A stretch of 64,000 bases of DNA from contig NZ_FOET01000003.1 in assembly GCF_900110735.1 (NCBI RefSeq), forward strand, positions 186,001 through 250,000. Reading direction: 5' to 3'. The DNA is from Streptomyces radiopugnans. GTDB lineage: Bacteria > Actinomycetota > Actinomycetes > Streptomycetales > Streptomycetaceae. The notes under the pieces were generated by a model. The model saw nothing but the letters and a program-made list of their open reading frames with translations, searched no databases and was not told the DNA's origin. Of the stretch, positions 8,875 to 18,388 are shown in pieces. Numbering within the stretch: the first letter of the stretch is position 1; every line of letters begins with the position of its first letter. The position numbers and the translations under genes are program-made.

Positions 8875-9876
8875 TCAGAGGGCGGCGGCGGCCGCGGCCT
8901 CGTCGGTCTTCTCGGGCTCGGCGCGGTGCTTCTCGGGGGCGTCGACCAGGGCGGCCAGGTAACGCTCGGCGTCCAGGGCGGCGGAGCAACCGGTGCCGGC
9001 GGCGGTGATGGCCTGGCGGTAGGTGTGGTCGACCACGTCGCCGGCGGCGAAGACACCGGGGATGTTGGTGCGGGTGCTCGGCGCGTCGACGGTCAGGTAG
9101 CCCTCGTCGTCCAGGTTGAGCTGGCCGTGGAACAGCTCGGTGCGCGGGTCGTGGCCGATGGCGATGAACAGCCCGGTCACCGGCAGCTGGGAGGTGGCGC
9201 CGGTGACGGTGTCGCGCAGGGTCACCCCGGACAGCTTGCCGCCGTCCTCGTGGAGCTCGGCGACCTCGCTGTTCCAGACGAACTCGATCTTCTCGTCGGC
9301 GAAGGCCCGCTCCTGCATGGCCTTCGACGCCCGCAGGGTGTCGCGGCGGTGGATGACGGTGACCTTCTCGGCGAAGCGCGAGAGGAAGGTGGCCTCCTCC
9401 ATGGCGGTGTCGCCGCCGCCGACCACCGCGATGTGCTGTCCGCGGAAGAAGAACCCGTCGCAGGTGGCGCACCAGGACACACCACGGCCCGAGAGCGCGT
9501 CCTCCTTGGGCAGACCGAGCTTGCGGTGGGCCGAGCCCGTGGCGACGATGACCGTCCGGGCGCGGTGCACGGTACCGGCCGAGTCGGTCACGGTCTTGAT
9601 CTCACCCTCGAGGTCGACCGCGACGATGTCGTCGGCGACCAGTTCGGCACCGAACCGCTCGGCCTGGGCGCGCATGTTGTCCATCAGATCCGGACCCATG
9701 ATGCCGTCGCGGAAGCCGGGGAAGTTCTCCACCTCGGTGGTGTTCATCAGCGCGCCGCCGGCGGTCACCGAGCCCTCGAAGACCAGCGGATCCAGCGAGG
9801 CGCGGGCAGTGTAGAGCGCTGCGGTGTACCCCGCCGGCCCGGAGCCGATGATGATCACGTTGCGGACGTCGCTCAC
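8875..9876 (-). CDS. trxB: Thioredoxin-disulfide reductase
   Basis: TrxB is an FAD enzyme that passes electrons from NADPH to thioredoxin. The 333-residue product has the N-terminal FAD motif [10 protein letters not shown], the redox-active CATCDG (about 141-146), the NADPH-binding [10 protein letters not shown] followed by HRR, and the C-terminal FAD motif GVFAAGDV. The last 25 residues are a variable Glu/Ala-rich tail. It is 129 nt downstream of the anti-sigma gene and 40 nt upstream of trxA. The sigM-antisigma-trxB-trxA order is shared with mycobacteria. Confidence 0.97.
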   Translation of the reverse strand: MSDVRNVIIIGSGPAGYTAALYTARASLDPLVFEGSVTAGGALMNTTEVENFPGFRDGIMGPDLMDNMRAQAERFGAELVADDIVAVDLEGEIKTVTDSAGTVHRARTVIVATGSAHRKLGLPKEDALSGRGVSWCATCDGFFFRGQHIAVVGGGDTAMEEATFLSRFAEKVTVIHRRDTLRASKAMQERAFADEKIEFVWNSEVAELHEDGGKLSGVTLRDTVTGATSQLPVTGLFIAIGHDPRTELFHGQLNLDDEGYLTVDAPSTRTNIPGVFAAGDVVDHTYRQAITAAGTGCSAALDAERYLAALVDAPEKHRAEPEKTDEAAAAAAL

Positions 9877-10004
9877 GGAGTCTTCCTTGTCTGCCGATGG
9901 GTTTACCGATGCCTGTCTGGAGCATCGCCTCGGGGAGGCTTACTCCACCCAACGAATCCTAGGAGCCAGGCATTCCCGGCCGTGGTATTGCGCGCGCGGA
10001 CCGC

Positions 10005-10973
10005 TCAGCGAGGGTAGGTGCGAATGGTCAGCACCGTGCCGGGGGTGGGGGGCACCTTGCCGACGCAGCCGGCGTCGATCACATAGGCGTCCACCTGGGA
10101 GCCGTCGGCTTCGTCCGGCAGGACCACGATGTACGCCTGTCGCCCCTCGTATTCGCTCATACCAACGGCCAGAGGTACCTCATCACGGTCGACGCCCTCA
10201 CGGATGCACTGCGGCATGGTGGCCGCGGGTGCGCTCGGGGAACCGGGGCTCGCCTTGAGGCTGAAGTCGGGAGATCCGGGGTCCGTCTCTTTCAGAGTCC
10301 CCTGACTCTCCTGTTCCGGCTTCCCCGGCTTGCTGTCGGCCAGCAGAGACCGTACGCGGGCCTCCAGAGCCTGATCGTTCCGGTCGCCTTGCGCGCCCGC
10401 ATCCGAGGCCGCGCTCTTGTCCATGCCTCCGGATGAGCTTCCTCCGAGTCCCGGCAGGAAGACTGCGCCAAGGGTGAGGAGGGCCGCAGCGCCCGCGGTA
10501 CCGAGCAAAGCGGTGTGCCGGCGACGCGGTCGCCTGCCATCGGCCCTCCCTGGGCCCTTGGTGCCCTGCGGTCGGCCTGCGGGCCGACCGGCAGAGCGGC
10601 CGGAGGGCCGGCCGGAGCGGATCGTTTCACGTGAAACAGAGTTCGGTGTATCCACCGGAGATGTCGAGGGGGAAGCGCCCCGGCTTTCCCCGTCGGAGGG
10701 GCTGGAGGCATTGAGCAGGGCCTCGGCGGCCAGGGCGGCGTCGATGCGGCCTGCCACATCGGATGGCATCGGAGTTGGTTCCGGAAGGGTGCCCAGCATG
10801 TCGCGGATCTCTTCCAGGGATGCCCGCACGTCCGCGCACAGCGCGCAGCCTGACAGATGGGCGCGTACGTCGGCCGAGCGTTCCGGGGAGAGCAGCCCTT
10901 CGGTGAGGTCGGAGATCTCATCGACCTCGGGATGCCCATCAGCGCCGAACGACGCGGAAGACATGGACGTCAT
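10005..10973 (-). CDS. Membrane-anchored zinc anti-sigma factor for SigM
   Basis: This protein is the likely inhibitor of the sigma factor encoded just upstream. The N-terminal domain has the zinc anti-sigma motif H-x3-C-x2-C (HLSGCALC, about 40-47). A Gly/Arg/Pro-rich linker carries the VSRET encoded by an embedded parS. One membrane segment lies near 175-190 (TALLGTAGAAALLTLGAV). The outer C-terminal part ends in a domain with two Cys residues (MPQCIREG and DAGCVGK) that may form a disulfide. The start overlaps the sigM stop by 4 nt, the usual sigma/anti-sigma coupling. Length is 322 residues. Confidence 0.92.
   Translation of the reverse strand: MTSMSSASFGADGHPEVDEISDLTEGLLSPERSADVRAHLSGCALCADVRASLEEIRDMLGTLPEPTPMPSDVAGRIDAALAAEALLNASSPSDGESRGASPSTSPVDTPNSVSRETIRSGRPSGRSAGRPAGRPQGTKGPGRADGRRPRRRHTALLGTAGAAALLTLGAVFLPGLGGSSSGGMDKSAASDAGAQGDRNDQALEARVRSLLADSKPGKPEQESQGTLKETDPGSPDFSLKASPGSPSAPAATMPQCIREGVDRDEVPLAVGMSEYEGRQAYIVVLPDEADGSQVDAYVIDAGCVGKVPPTPGTVLTIRTYPR
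10624..10637. promoter_or_regulatory. parS site inside the anti-sigma gene
   Basis: An exact GTTTCACGTGAAAC read on the minus strand as VSRET, in the linker between zinc domain and membrane segment. Confidence 0.93.
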
Positions 10974-11713
10974 GCGTGCTCACCTCCGCCCTTCACGGCC
11001 CCGGTGCCTGGTTTCCCTCTTGCCGGTGGGACGGATGCCCCCTGTGTCCGGTTCCTTCCAGCGGTGCCCGCCCGGCTTCCTCCAGCCGGACTCTCCGAGC
11101 GTAGATGGCCGACCAACGGCAGCAGCCGGGCTCTGCCCCGGGCGCAGCGGCTCTTGACGGTTCCGACGGCGACGTTGAGGATGCGGGCCGCTTCGGCGAC
11201 CGGGTAGCCCTGCATATCGACGAGGACGAGTGCCGCCCGCTGCTCCGGTGGGAGTTGGGAGAGTGCGGCGATAAGCTGACGGTGGAGATCCTGGCGCTCG
11301 GCGGGTACGGCGGCGGACTCGTGCGGCTCCAGGAGCTGTTCCAGGCGCTCGGGTTCGGCGATGGGCGAGGTACGGCGACTGGCCGCCTTGCGCGCGCGAT
11401 CCAGGCAGGCGTTCACGGTGATGCGGTGCAGCCAGGTGGTGACGGCGGACCGGCCCTGGAAGGTGTGGGCACTCCGGTAGGCGGAGACCAGGGCGTCCTG
11501 GACGGCGTCGGCGGCTTCCTCCCGGTCCCTCAGGACACGCAGGGCGACGGCCCAGAGCCGGTCGCGATGGCGGCGTACGATCTCACCGAAAGCGTGCGGA
11601 TCGCCGGCGACATGGCGAGCGAGGAGTTCCCGGTCGTCGACTCTGCCGGCACCGTCGGGACCGTTCGTGCCCCCGGCGTCGTCGACGGCGCTGCCCGTCA
11701 CCTTGTCGCCCAC
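10970..11713 (-). CDS. sigM: ECF RNA polymerase sigma factor SigM
   Basis: This is an extracytoplasmic-function sigma factor expected to answer envelope or redox stress. The 247-residue product starts with GTG after GAGGAGG. Region 2 lies at about 35-105, with VLRDREEAADAVQDALVSAY and the WLHRITVN motif. Region 4 (about 140-195) has LPPEQRAALVLVDMQGY and a helix-turn-helix ending GTVKSRCARGRARL. The last 50 residues are a Gly/Arg-rich tail. I name it from synteny with mycobacterial sigM beside trxB/trxA. It follows the pseudokinase gene by 43 nt and overlaps its anti-sigma gene. Confidence 0.93.
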   Translation of the reverse strand: MGDKVTGSAVDDAGGTNGPDGAGRVDDRELLARHVAGDPHAFGEIVRRHRDRLWAVALRVLRDREEAADAVQDALVSAYRSAHTFQGRSAVTTWLHRITVNACLDRARKAASRRTSPIAEPERLEQLLEPHESAAVPAERQDLHRQLIAALSQLPPEQRAALVLVDMQGYPVAEAARILNVAVGTVKSRCARGRARLLPLVGHLRSESPAGGSRAGTAGRNRTQGASVPPARGKPGTGAVKGGGEHA

Positions 11714-11756
11714 CCGCCGATCCCCTCCTCAGTCCGCTGTCTCCACGGATGGCAGG

Positions 11757-13505
11757 TCAGCTGAGGACCTCGACCTCCGTGATGCGGCCACGGTAGTTGC
11801 CTTCCTCCGTCAGGGGGAGTTCGGTGAGCCACACCAGGACGTACCGTGTCCTGATCGGTTTCTTGGCCTTGAGCTCCACATCGGTTCCGGAGCCGCTGCT
11901 GACCTTGCTGAAGCCGTTCAGCGAGCCGGGCATCTGGGCGGTGTCCTCGTCCGCCGCCAGGAAGTCGACGGAGGTGCTGCCCTTGAAAGCGACCTTGACG
12001 GTGCTGATCTGCTGGGACTCGCCCAGGTCGAGGATCAGCCCCACTCCGTCCTTGAGATTCCCGAACCTCGCGCTGTTGTAGTACATGGTCTGCCAGAAGG
12101 TGCCGGCATCGCCATCGATCGCATCGCCGACCCGGTCGCTGTTCTCGGAAGGGTCGCTACCGAACGGGTCGAAGTCCTTGGCGAGGGAGATCTCGACCGG
12201 CTTGCCCGTGGGAGCTGTCTCCGGCTGCTTCTGCTGCTCGATCCCGCTCTGTCCGGGATTCGGCGTCGCAGACTCGCCGCCGTTCAGGAGGGTGTCGGCC
12301 AACTGCCAGCTCCCCAGCCCCAGTGCGGCGATGAGCAGAGCGGAGACGCTCCACTTCAGTACCTTGCCGGCGCGTCCGGGCAGTGCGGGAGGCGCAGTCG
12401 GCGCCGTCACGGTGGGTGCGCCGGCGGGCCCTGCGGGAGGACGGGTGACGGGGCCGCCGTAGTTCCCCTGCCGGTAGCCGGGGCTCTGGTAGGGGGGCGG
12501 AGCGGTGAACTCGGGCTCGGGCGGCCGGATGCGCGGCAGCGCGGCGATCGCCTTGGACAGCTCCTCGGGGGTGGTGCAGGGCTGCTCCTGGCGGGAGGCG
12601 GTGGCACCGTCGTTGACCATCGCACGCATGGCCAGCTCGGAGAGCCCGCGGTGCACCCCGGCGCGTACCTGGTCCGGGGGGACGAGGGAGTCGCCGGTCA
12701 GCTCGGCCATGCCGCTGAGGCCGTAGGCGTCCTCGCCGTACGGCCAGCGATGGGTGAGGGAGGCGTAGAGCAGGGCGCCGATCGCCTCGGTGTCGGTGCG
12801 CTGGGGGTGGTCGGAGGTGATGCCGCGCAGGGCGGCGTTCACGGCGAGGCCGCGGATGCGGTACTGGCCGGCGGCGGTGCGCAGGACGCAGCCGGGCGTC
12901 AGCCGCAGATGGGCCAGGCCCTCGCGGTGGGCGGCGGCCATCGCCTGGGTGATCTGGGTGACGAGCTGGTAGGCCTCGTGGGTGGGCAGCGGGCCGGAGG
13001 CGAGGAGGGCTGTGAGGGGAGTGGCGTCCGGGAGCCACTCGTGGACGACGTAGACGAGGTCGTTCTCCTCGACCGCGTCCAGGACCTGCACGAAGCGGGG
13101 ATCACCGAGGAGGGCTGCGGAGCGGGCGGCGGCCAGGACCGGCCGGGCGCGGGGGTGGTCGGCTGCGAGGAGGTGGACGCCGACGGCGCGGCGCAGTTTC
13201 TCGTCGACGGCTCGCCAACTGCTGAAGCCGTCCAGGCGGGTGACGCACTCCTCCAGGCGGTAGCGCCGGGCGAGCTTGTGACCGCTGTGCAGCTCGGGCG
13301 GCTGTGGGGACTGGGACGCCGGTGTCACCTCGTCGGTGGTATCAGAGGCGCCGGGGACGTCCGCCGTTGCGCTGTCATCGCCGTCATGGTCCGTGGAACC
13401 GTCGGCCGTGGTCCGCTCGGCAGCGGTGGACGACGGCTTGTCCTTGCCGTCCGTCCCGCCGCTCTCGTCGGCCACGTCGACGGCAGCCGTGCTCCGTTCC
13501 GCCAC
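11757..13505 (-). CDS. MurJ-associated membrane pseudokinase
   Basis: From a GTG at 13505 preceded by AGGAG this is a 582-residue membrane protein. Residues about 60-310 have a Ser/Thr kinase-like fold, beginning RYRLEECV. All catalytic motifs are lost: the VAIK lysine is replaced in AVGVHLL, the HRD loop reads HLRLTPGCV and DFG reads RGLAV. A Pro-rich linker and one membrane segment (SVSALLIAALGLGSWQLA) follow. The outer C-terminus looks like a discoidin/galactose-binding beta-sandwich. In mycobacteria this module is fused to MviN/MurJ, where phosphorylation lets it recruit an FHA protein. Here it is a separate gene 130 nt downstream of murJ, so a regulatory role in lipid II export is likely (inference). 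Confidence 0.88.
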   Translation of the reverse strand: MAERSTAAVDVADESGGTDGKDKPSSTAAERTTADGSTDHDGDDSATADVPGASDTTDEVTPASQSPQPPELHSGHKLARRYRLEECVTRLDGFSSWRAVDEKLRRAVGVHLLAADHPRARPVLAAARSAALLGDPRFVQVLDAVEENDLVYVVHEWLPDATPLTALLASGPLPTHEAYQLVTQITQAMAAAHREGLAHLRLTPGCVLRTAAGQYRIRGLAVNAALRGITSDHPQRTDTEAIGALLYASLTHRWPYGEDAYGLSGMAELTGDSLVPPDQVRAGVHRGLSELAMRAMVNDGATASRQEQPCTTPEELSKAIAALPRIRPPEPEFTAPPPYQSPGYRQGNYGGPVTRPPAGPAGAPTVTAPTAPPALPGRAGKVLKWSVSALLIAALGLGSWQLADTLLNGGESATPNPGQSGIEQQKQPETAPTGKPVEISLAKDFDPFGSDPSENSDRVGDAIDGDAGTFWQTMYYNSARFGNLKDGVGLILDLGESQQISTVKVAFKGSTSVDFLAADEDTAQMPGSLNGFSKVSSGSGTDVELKAKKPIRTRYVLVWLTELPLTEEGNYRGRITEVEVLS

Positions 13506-13635
13506 CGTCGCTCCTGCCTCCCCATTCGTTGCAGCCTGTTTCCCAACACAGCCAGAGACAATTGTGCCCACAGTCCGCCGCTGTGCACGACACACGGGTG
13601 GGGCCGAAGGTTGTGCGACGAACCCCGGAAGGCCG

Positions 13636-15912
13636 TCAGCGGCCGAGCTTCGCGCGGACCATGCCCATCATGGCGGTCAGCTCCTCCACCCGCATACGCC
13701 GGGCCGCCAGAACGAAGACCGCGCCCAGCACCAGACCGCCCGCGGCCAGGGCCGCGGCGCCGCTGACGGCACCGGGGCCGAGGGCCCGGACGATGAAGTA
13801 GGCGATCGCGCCGCCGGCCAGGGCGGCCGGGATGCCGGCGCCGCAGAGCCTGGCGTAGGTGCGCACGATGCGGGGGCCGTCCAGATCGCCGCCCAGCTTC
13901 CTGCGGAGCCGCTTCCAGGCGACGCCTACGCCGACCGTGTAGGCGAGGCCGTAGGCGGCGGCCATTCCGGCGACCGCCCAGTGGCTGGGCAGCAGCAGGA
14001 AGGCCAGCGCGGAGCCGGCTGCGTTGCAGGCGGCCACGATCACCGTGTTGTAGAAGGGGGTGCGGGTGTCCTCGTAGGCGTAGAAGCCGCGCAGGACCAC
14101 GTACTGCACGGAGTAGGGGATCAGACCGAGGCCGAAGGCCATCAGGATGTAACCCATCGAGGTGGCCGCGTCGACGGTCGCGGAGGAGTACATCAGCAGG
14201 CACATCGGTACGCCGAGGGCCACGAAGGCGAAGGCCACGGGCACGATGGCGACGGCCGAGGTGCGCAGCCCGTGCGAGATGTCGTCGCGGACGGCGGCCG
14301 GATCGCCGTCGTGGGCGGCGCGGGAGATCCTCGGCAGCAGTGCGGCCATCACCGACACGGTGATGATGGCCTGCGGCATCTGCCAGATCAGCTGGGCGTT
14401 GCTGTAGCCGAGGATTCCGGTGCCCGGGTGGCCGTCGGCGTCGGCGGCCTTGCCGGCCCAGGTCGCGAGCTGGGTGACGACCAGGACGCCCGCCTGGTTG
14501 GCCAGGACGAACAGGAAGGTCCACTTGGCGAGGCGGGCCGCCTTGCCCAGGCCGTGGCCGCGCCAGTCGAAGCGCGGGCGGATGCGGAAGCCGGCGGCGC
14601 GCAGATACGGGATCATCGCCAGCGACTGGACGACCAGGCCCAGCAGGGTGCCGACGCCGAGGAGCCGGACCCCCTCGGGCGGGATCGTCTCCACACTGAT
14701 TCCGGAGGTCCGGGCGGTGCCGTACACCCAGATGAAGAGGCCGAAGGTGGTGATGATGACGATGTTGTTCAGGACGGGGGTCCACATCATCGCGCCGAAG
14801 CGGCCTCGGGCGTTGAGGATCTGGCCCATGACGACGTGGATGCCCATGAAGAAGATCGTCGGCAGGCAGTAACGGGCGAAGGTGACCGCCACGTTGTTGG
14901 CGTCCGGGTCGTCGGCGATCTGCACGGACAGCGCCCGGACCAGCAGTGGCGCACCCAGCACGGTGAGGGCGACCAGGCCGCCGAGGACGACCATGACCAG
15001 GGTGAGGAGGCGGTTGGCATACGCCTCGCCACCGTCCTCGTCGTTTTTCATGGCACGCACGAGCTGTGGCACGAAGACGGAGTTCAGGCCGCCGCCGATG
15101 GACAGGATGTAGATCATCGTCGGCAGCGTGTAGGCCACGGTGTAGGTGTCACCGAGGAGCGCGGCACCGAGTGCTGCGGTAATCACCAGGGTCCGGACGA
15201 AACCCGTGAGCCGGGAGACCATCGTGCCCGCGGCCATGATGGCGCTGGACTTCAGTATGCCGCCGCCTCTGCGAGAGGCCTTGCCCGCTGCCGAGGGAGG
15301 CGGGCCCGCGGTGGCGTCCTCCGGTTCCGTTGCCGCCTGCGGTGGCGGGGGAGGCTGGGAGGCGGAGACGGCGGGGGACGGAGGCTGCTGTGGGCCGGGC
15401 TGCGGGGGCTGCCCGTAGGGCCCCTGCTGTCCGTAGGGCCCCTGGGCGATCTGGGCCTCTTGAGCCTCCTGGGCCTCCTGGGCCTCTCGCGGTGCGTAGG
15501 GCTCCTGCGGCGCGTACGGTGCCGAGTCCTGGTGCCGCTCGTACGGCCGACCCTGCTCGTACGGCTCTCCCCGCGGCCCGGCCGGCTGCCGGGGCGGGTA
15601 CTGCTGGTGCTCCTGGGACGGGGAGGCCTGCTGGTCGTGGAAGAGGTGGGCGAAGGCGTCGTCGTGGGTGCGGCCTCCGCCCTCCTGCGCTCCTCTGTCC
15701 AGCATGTCGTCCACGCCTGTGAAGCGCACGGTCGCCGAGTCGCCGCCTCTCCCCGGCTGCCCGTGGGCGCCGTGAGGAGCGGGGTGGGGGGTGTTCCGGC
15801 CGTACGGGTACTGCCGGTACGGGTACCGCTCCTGCGCGTCCTGGCCGCCCGGAGCGGCCGGGCCCTCGCCGCCGGGTGCATCACCGCGGTCACGGTCGTA
15901 CGGCGCGTTCAT
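13636..15912 (-). CDS. murJ: Lipid II flippase MurJ (MviN)
   Basis: MurJ moves lipid-linked peptidoglycan precursor across the membrane. The 758-residue product has a roughly 215-residue hydrophilic N-terminus rich in Pro, Gln, Gly and Tyr, then about 14 membrane segments of the MOP exporter fold starting at SSAIMAAGTMVSRLTGF. The extension contains several tandem-like EAQEAQ and YGQQGPYGQP segments and is far longer than in E. coli MurJ (about 510 residues). The ATG at 15912 follows GAGGTGG. The gene lies between the DUF6049-like secreted protein and the pseudokinase on one transcript. Confidence 0.95.
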   Translation of the reverse strand: MNAPYDRDRGDAPGGEGPAAPGGQDAQERYPYRQYPYGRNTPHPAPHGAHGQPGRGGDSATVRFTGVDDMLDRGAQEGGGRTHDDAFAHLFHDQQASPSQEHQQYPPRQPAGPRGEPYEQGRPYERHQDSAPYAPQEPYAPREAQEAQEAQEAQIAQGPYGQQGPYGQPPQPGPQQPPSPAVSASQPPPPPQAATEPEDATAGPPPSAAGKASRRGGGILKSSAIMAAGTMVSRLTGFVRTLVITAALGAALLGDTYTVAYTLPTMIYILSIGGGLNSVFVPQLVRAMKNDEDGGEAYANRLLTLVMVVLGGLVALTVLGAPLLVRALSVQIADDPDANNVAVTFARYCLPTIFFMGIHVVMGQILNARGRFGAMMWTPVLNNIVIITTFGLFIWVYGTARTSGISVETIPPEGVRLLGVGTLLGLVVQSLAMIPYLRAAGFRIRPRFDWRGHGLGKAARLAKWTFLFVLANQAGVLVVTQLATWAGKAADADGHPGTGILGYSNAQLIWQMPQAIITVSVMAALLPRISRAAHDGDPAAVRDDISHGLRTSAVAIVPVAFAFVALGVPMCLLMYSSATVDAATSMGYILMAFGLGLIPYSVQYVVLRGFYAYEDTRTPFYNTVIVAACNAAGSALAFLLLPSHWAVAGMAAAYGLAYTVGVGVAWKRLRRKLGGDLDGPRIVRTYARLCGAGIPAALAGGAIAYFIVRALGPGAVSGAAALAAGGLVLGAVFVLAARRMRVEELTAMMGMVRAKLGR

Positions 15913-15967
15913 CGCTGCAACCCCACCTCATCGTCCGCGGCCGTCTTCCCCGGCCCCGACAGCTCGC

Positions 15968-18388
15968 TCAACGCTTCACCTTCTCACCCGCACCGGAGGG
16001 GTCGCGACGTCCGGCCCCGGTGTTCTCGGCGGGGTCACCCGCCTGCCCGTCCCCGGCTTCCCCCGCGGAGCTTCTGCCGGACTCCGCGGGGCCCTCCGAA
16101 TCACCGTGCTCCTCCGGCTCCTCGGACCGCCGCTCCAGAGGGGCGTCCGGATCCGGCCGTTCGCCGATGCGCTTGCGCTGGGTGTACATCCGCACCCCGG
16201 CCAGCACCACGAGCAGCACTCCGCCGGAGATCACCAGCATCACCGCGGAGGTGATCTCGGTGACCTCCACCTGGAACCTCATGGCCTCGCCCCAGGGCTC
16301 GCCGTCCTCGGTGTAGAGCTGGGCCTCGACCCAGGTGCGGCCGTTGGCCTTGGCGGTGGTGGGGACCTTCACCGACTGGCTGTGCCCGCCCTCCACCGTG
16401 ACCGGCTGCGCCTCACCGACGTCCAGGCCGATCCGGCGCCCGGAGACCAGCCGCAGCTCCAGGTTCTCCACGTCCTGGAGAAGTTTGTTCTGGACGGTCA
16501 CCGGGATGGTGGCGCTGCGGCCGGACAGCTTCATGTCCGATTTCTCGATCAGCCGGACACCGTCCGTCAGCTCCTCCAGATAGCCGCCCACCGAGTCCCG
16601 GTACTCCGCCGCCGCCTCGCGGTCACCGCGCCAGGAGACGGACATCGAACGGTGGAGCGCGCTGCTGAAGGGCGTCTCCACCCGGGCCGGCTCGGACAGG
16701 ATGCTCTTGAAGTCGTCCAGGGTGTTCCGGATGGTGCGGATCTCCTCGAAGGCCTCGGTCCGCAGTTCCCGCTTGCGCAGCGAGGCCGGGTACGAACCCT
16801 GACCCGGCACCTTCCGGCCGGCCTGCGGGTCCGGATCGGCCTCCGCGGCCTCGGACAGGCTCACGAACTCCGCCCAGCGCCCGTCGAGCTGGAGCGTGTC
16901 GAGTGCACCGGCCATCGCCTGGGCCTGGCTGACGGTGGGCATCCGCTGGGGAGCCACCACGATGCTGCGCTGCCGGCCCGGCTGCTGTGCGGTGATCGAC
17001 TGCGTGTGGGCCAGGAACCGCTGTACGGCCTCTGTGGAGTCGTCCGCCCGGGTCATGTCCCCCTGGAACAGCTTCGACAGCCGGGCGTCCGCCACGATCG
17101 CGGTGGTGCCGCCGCCGATCGGCCGGGCGGCTGTGGGGGTGTGGTTCAGGGAGTCGGGCTCGCGCATGCTGTCGCTGCGGGCGATGACGTTGTGGGCGCC
17201 GGCCGAGGTGGCCACGGAGACGATGGAGGGGTCGACGGCGCCCTCCACCGGCCAGGCGAAGTCGGTGCTGGGCTCGGTGAGCAGGGTGGTCTCCACCGTC
17301 ATCCGGCCCAGCTCGGTGGCCGGGCCCAGGTGGCTGAGCGCGTCGGAGACCTTCTTTCCCCGGTGGGCGAGGGAAGCGAGGTCCGGGTCGCCGAACGGCA
17401 GGGCCACGACCTCTCCGTCCTCCACGGCCTGCCGCAGTTCGTGCAGCCACCTCCGGGCGTTGGCCTGGCCCTTGCCGGCGACCTCCCGGCCGTCCTCGGT
17501 CAGCACCTTGTAGTTGTTGGTCATCGCCTCGACGGAGGCGAGCAGGTCCGGGTCGACCACCCAGGTGACCGGCAGCTTCCTGCCCAGGGCGACCATCTGC
17601 TGGAGCCGCCCGCCGGGTGCGATCTCGGCTTCGAGGTCGTCGTCCTCGAACACCGGCATCCGCCGCTGGTCCCCGGACTCGGTGCGGGCGGTGACGTGGG
17701 TGGAGGAGATCAGCGGCCACAGGAAGGTCAGCTGTGTGGTCTGCTCGGGCGCGGAAGGCTGCCACGGCAGGACGGTCCGCTCGATACCCAGGACGCGTCC
17801 GTACGCCTCGCCGGCCATCCGGCCCGACAGTGACACACCGAGCTGGTACACCCCGGGCTCGTCGAACGGCAGCTTGTCGGCCGGCACGCTCAGGGTGAAG
17901 GAGAAACCTGCTCCCGAGGGAAGATCACCGATCTTCACGGTTCCCTTGCGGCCGATCTCCTCACCGTCGACCCCGGGCACGTAGGCGGTACGCGAGTCGG
18001 CGCGGTCGATCGCGCTGCGCGTGGTCAGCCGGGCACCGGGACGCAGCGCGACCTTGGCCTCGACGATGTCGGACGGGGTTCTGTTGCTGACGCGGCCGGA
18101 GACGGTGACCGTGTCGCCCTTGCCCGGCGCCGAGGGGGTGAGCCCGGTGATGGACACCGAGACCGTACGGGACTCGTCGGCGGCCGGGGTGGCGGGTGCT
18201 GCCTGGACGGAAGGGGCTGAGGGGGCTGCTGAGAGCGCTGAGGGGGCGGCGGCGGCCTGGGAGTGAGGCTGGACGACCACTCCCGCCAGTAGCGGCAGGG
18301 AGGCGGCCAGCACGGCCACACAGCGCCCCGGCCATCGGCGGAGGGCAGGAGCGATGGGGGTCCCTGGGGTCTGTGCCGCCTCGGCCAC
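15968..18388 (-). CDS. Large secreted, C-terminally anchored DUF6049-like protein
   Basis: I recognise this as the conserved actinobacterial protein encoded next to murJ (DUF6049), but its biochemical role is unknown to me. From the GTG at 18388 it has 806 residues. An alternative TTG at 18445 would add 19. There is a signal-like stretch (VAVLAASLPLLAGVV), Ala/Pro-rich spacer, an immunoglobulin-like N-terminal region, a long outer domain and a single C-terminal membrane segment (AVMLVISGGVLLVVLAGV) followed by about 65 charged cytosolic residues. The topology suggests an outer sensor or scaffold serving MurJ and cell-wall assembly (inference). It ends 55 nt before murJ. Confidence 0.85.
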   Translation of the reverse strand: MAEAAQTPGTPIAPALRRWPGRCVAVLAASLPLLAGVVVQPHSQAAAAPSALSAAPSAPSVQAAPATPAADESRTVSVSITGLTPSAPGKGDTVTVSGRVSNRTPSDIVEAKVALRPGARLTTRSAIDRADSRTAYVPGVDGEEIGRKGTVKIGDLPSGAGFSFTLSVPADKLPFDEPGVYQLGVSLSGRMAGEAYGRVLGIERTVLPWQPSAPEQTTQLTFLWPLISSTHVTARTESGDQRRMPVFEDDDLEAEIAPGGRLQQMVALGRKLPVTWVVDPDLLASVEAMTNNYKVLTEDGREVAGKGQANARRWLHELRQAVEDGEVVALPFGDPDLASLAHRGKKVSDALSHLGPATELGRMTVETTLLTEPSTDFAWPVEGAVDPSIVSVATSAGAHNVIARSDSMREPDSLNHTPTAARPIGGGTTAIVADARLSKLFQGDMTRADDSTEAVQRFLAHTQSITAQQPGRQRSIVVAPQRMPTVSQAQAMAGALDTLQLDGRWAEFVSLSEAAEADPDPQAGRKVPGQGSYPASLRKRELRTEAFEEIRTIRNTLDDFKSILSEPARVETPFSSALHRSMSVSWRGDREAAAEYRDSVGGYLEELTDGVRLIEKSDMKLSGRSATIPVTVQNKLLQDVENLELRLVSGRRIGLDVGEAQPVTVEGGHSQSVKVPTTAKANGRTWVEAQLYTEDGEPWGEAMRFQVEVTEITSAVMLVISGGVLLVVLAGVRMYTQRKRIGERPDPDAPLERRSEEPEEHGDSEGPAESGRSSAGEAGDGQAGDPAENTGAGRRDPSGAGEKVKR

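Noticed and set aside
10555-10620. GC-rich inverted repeats in the anti-sigma gene
   Set aside because: They come from the codons of a Gly/Arg/Pro-rich linker and need no separate function.
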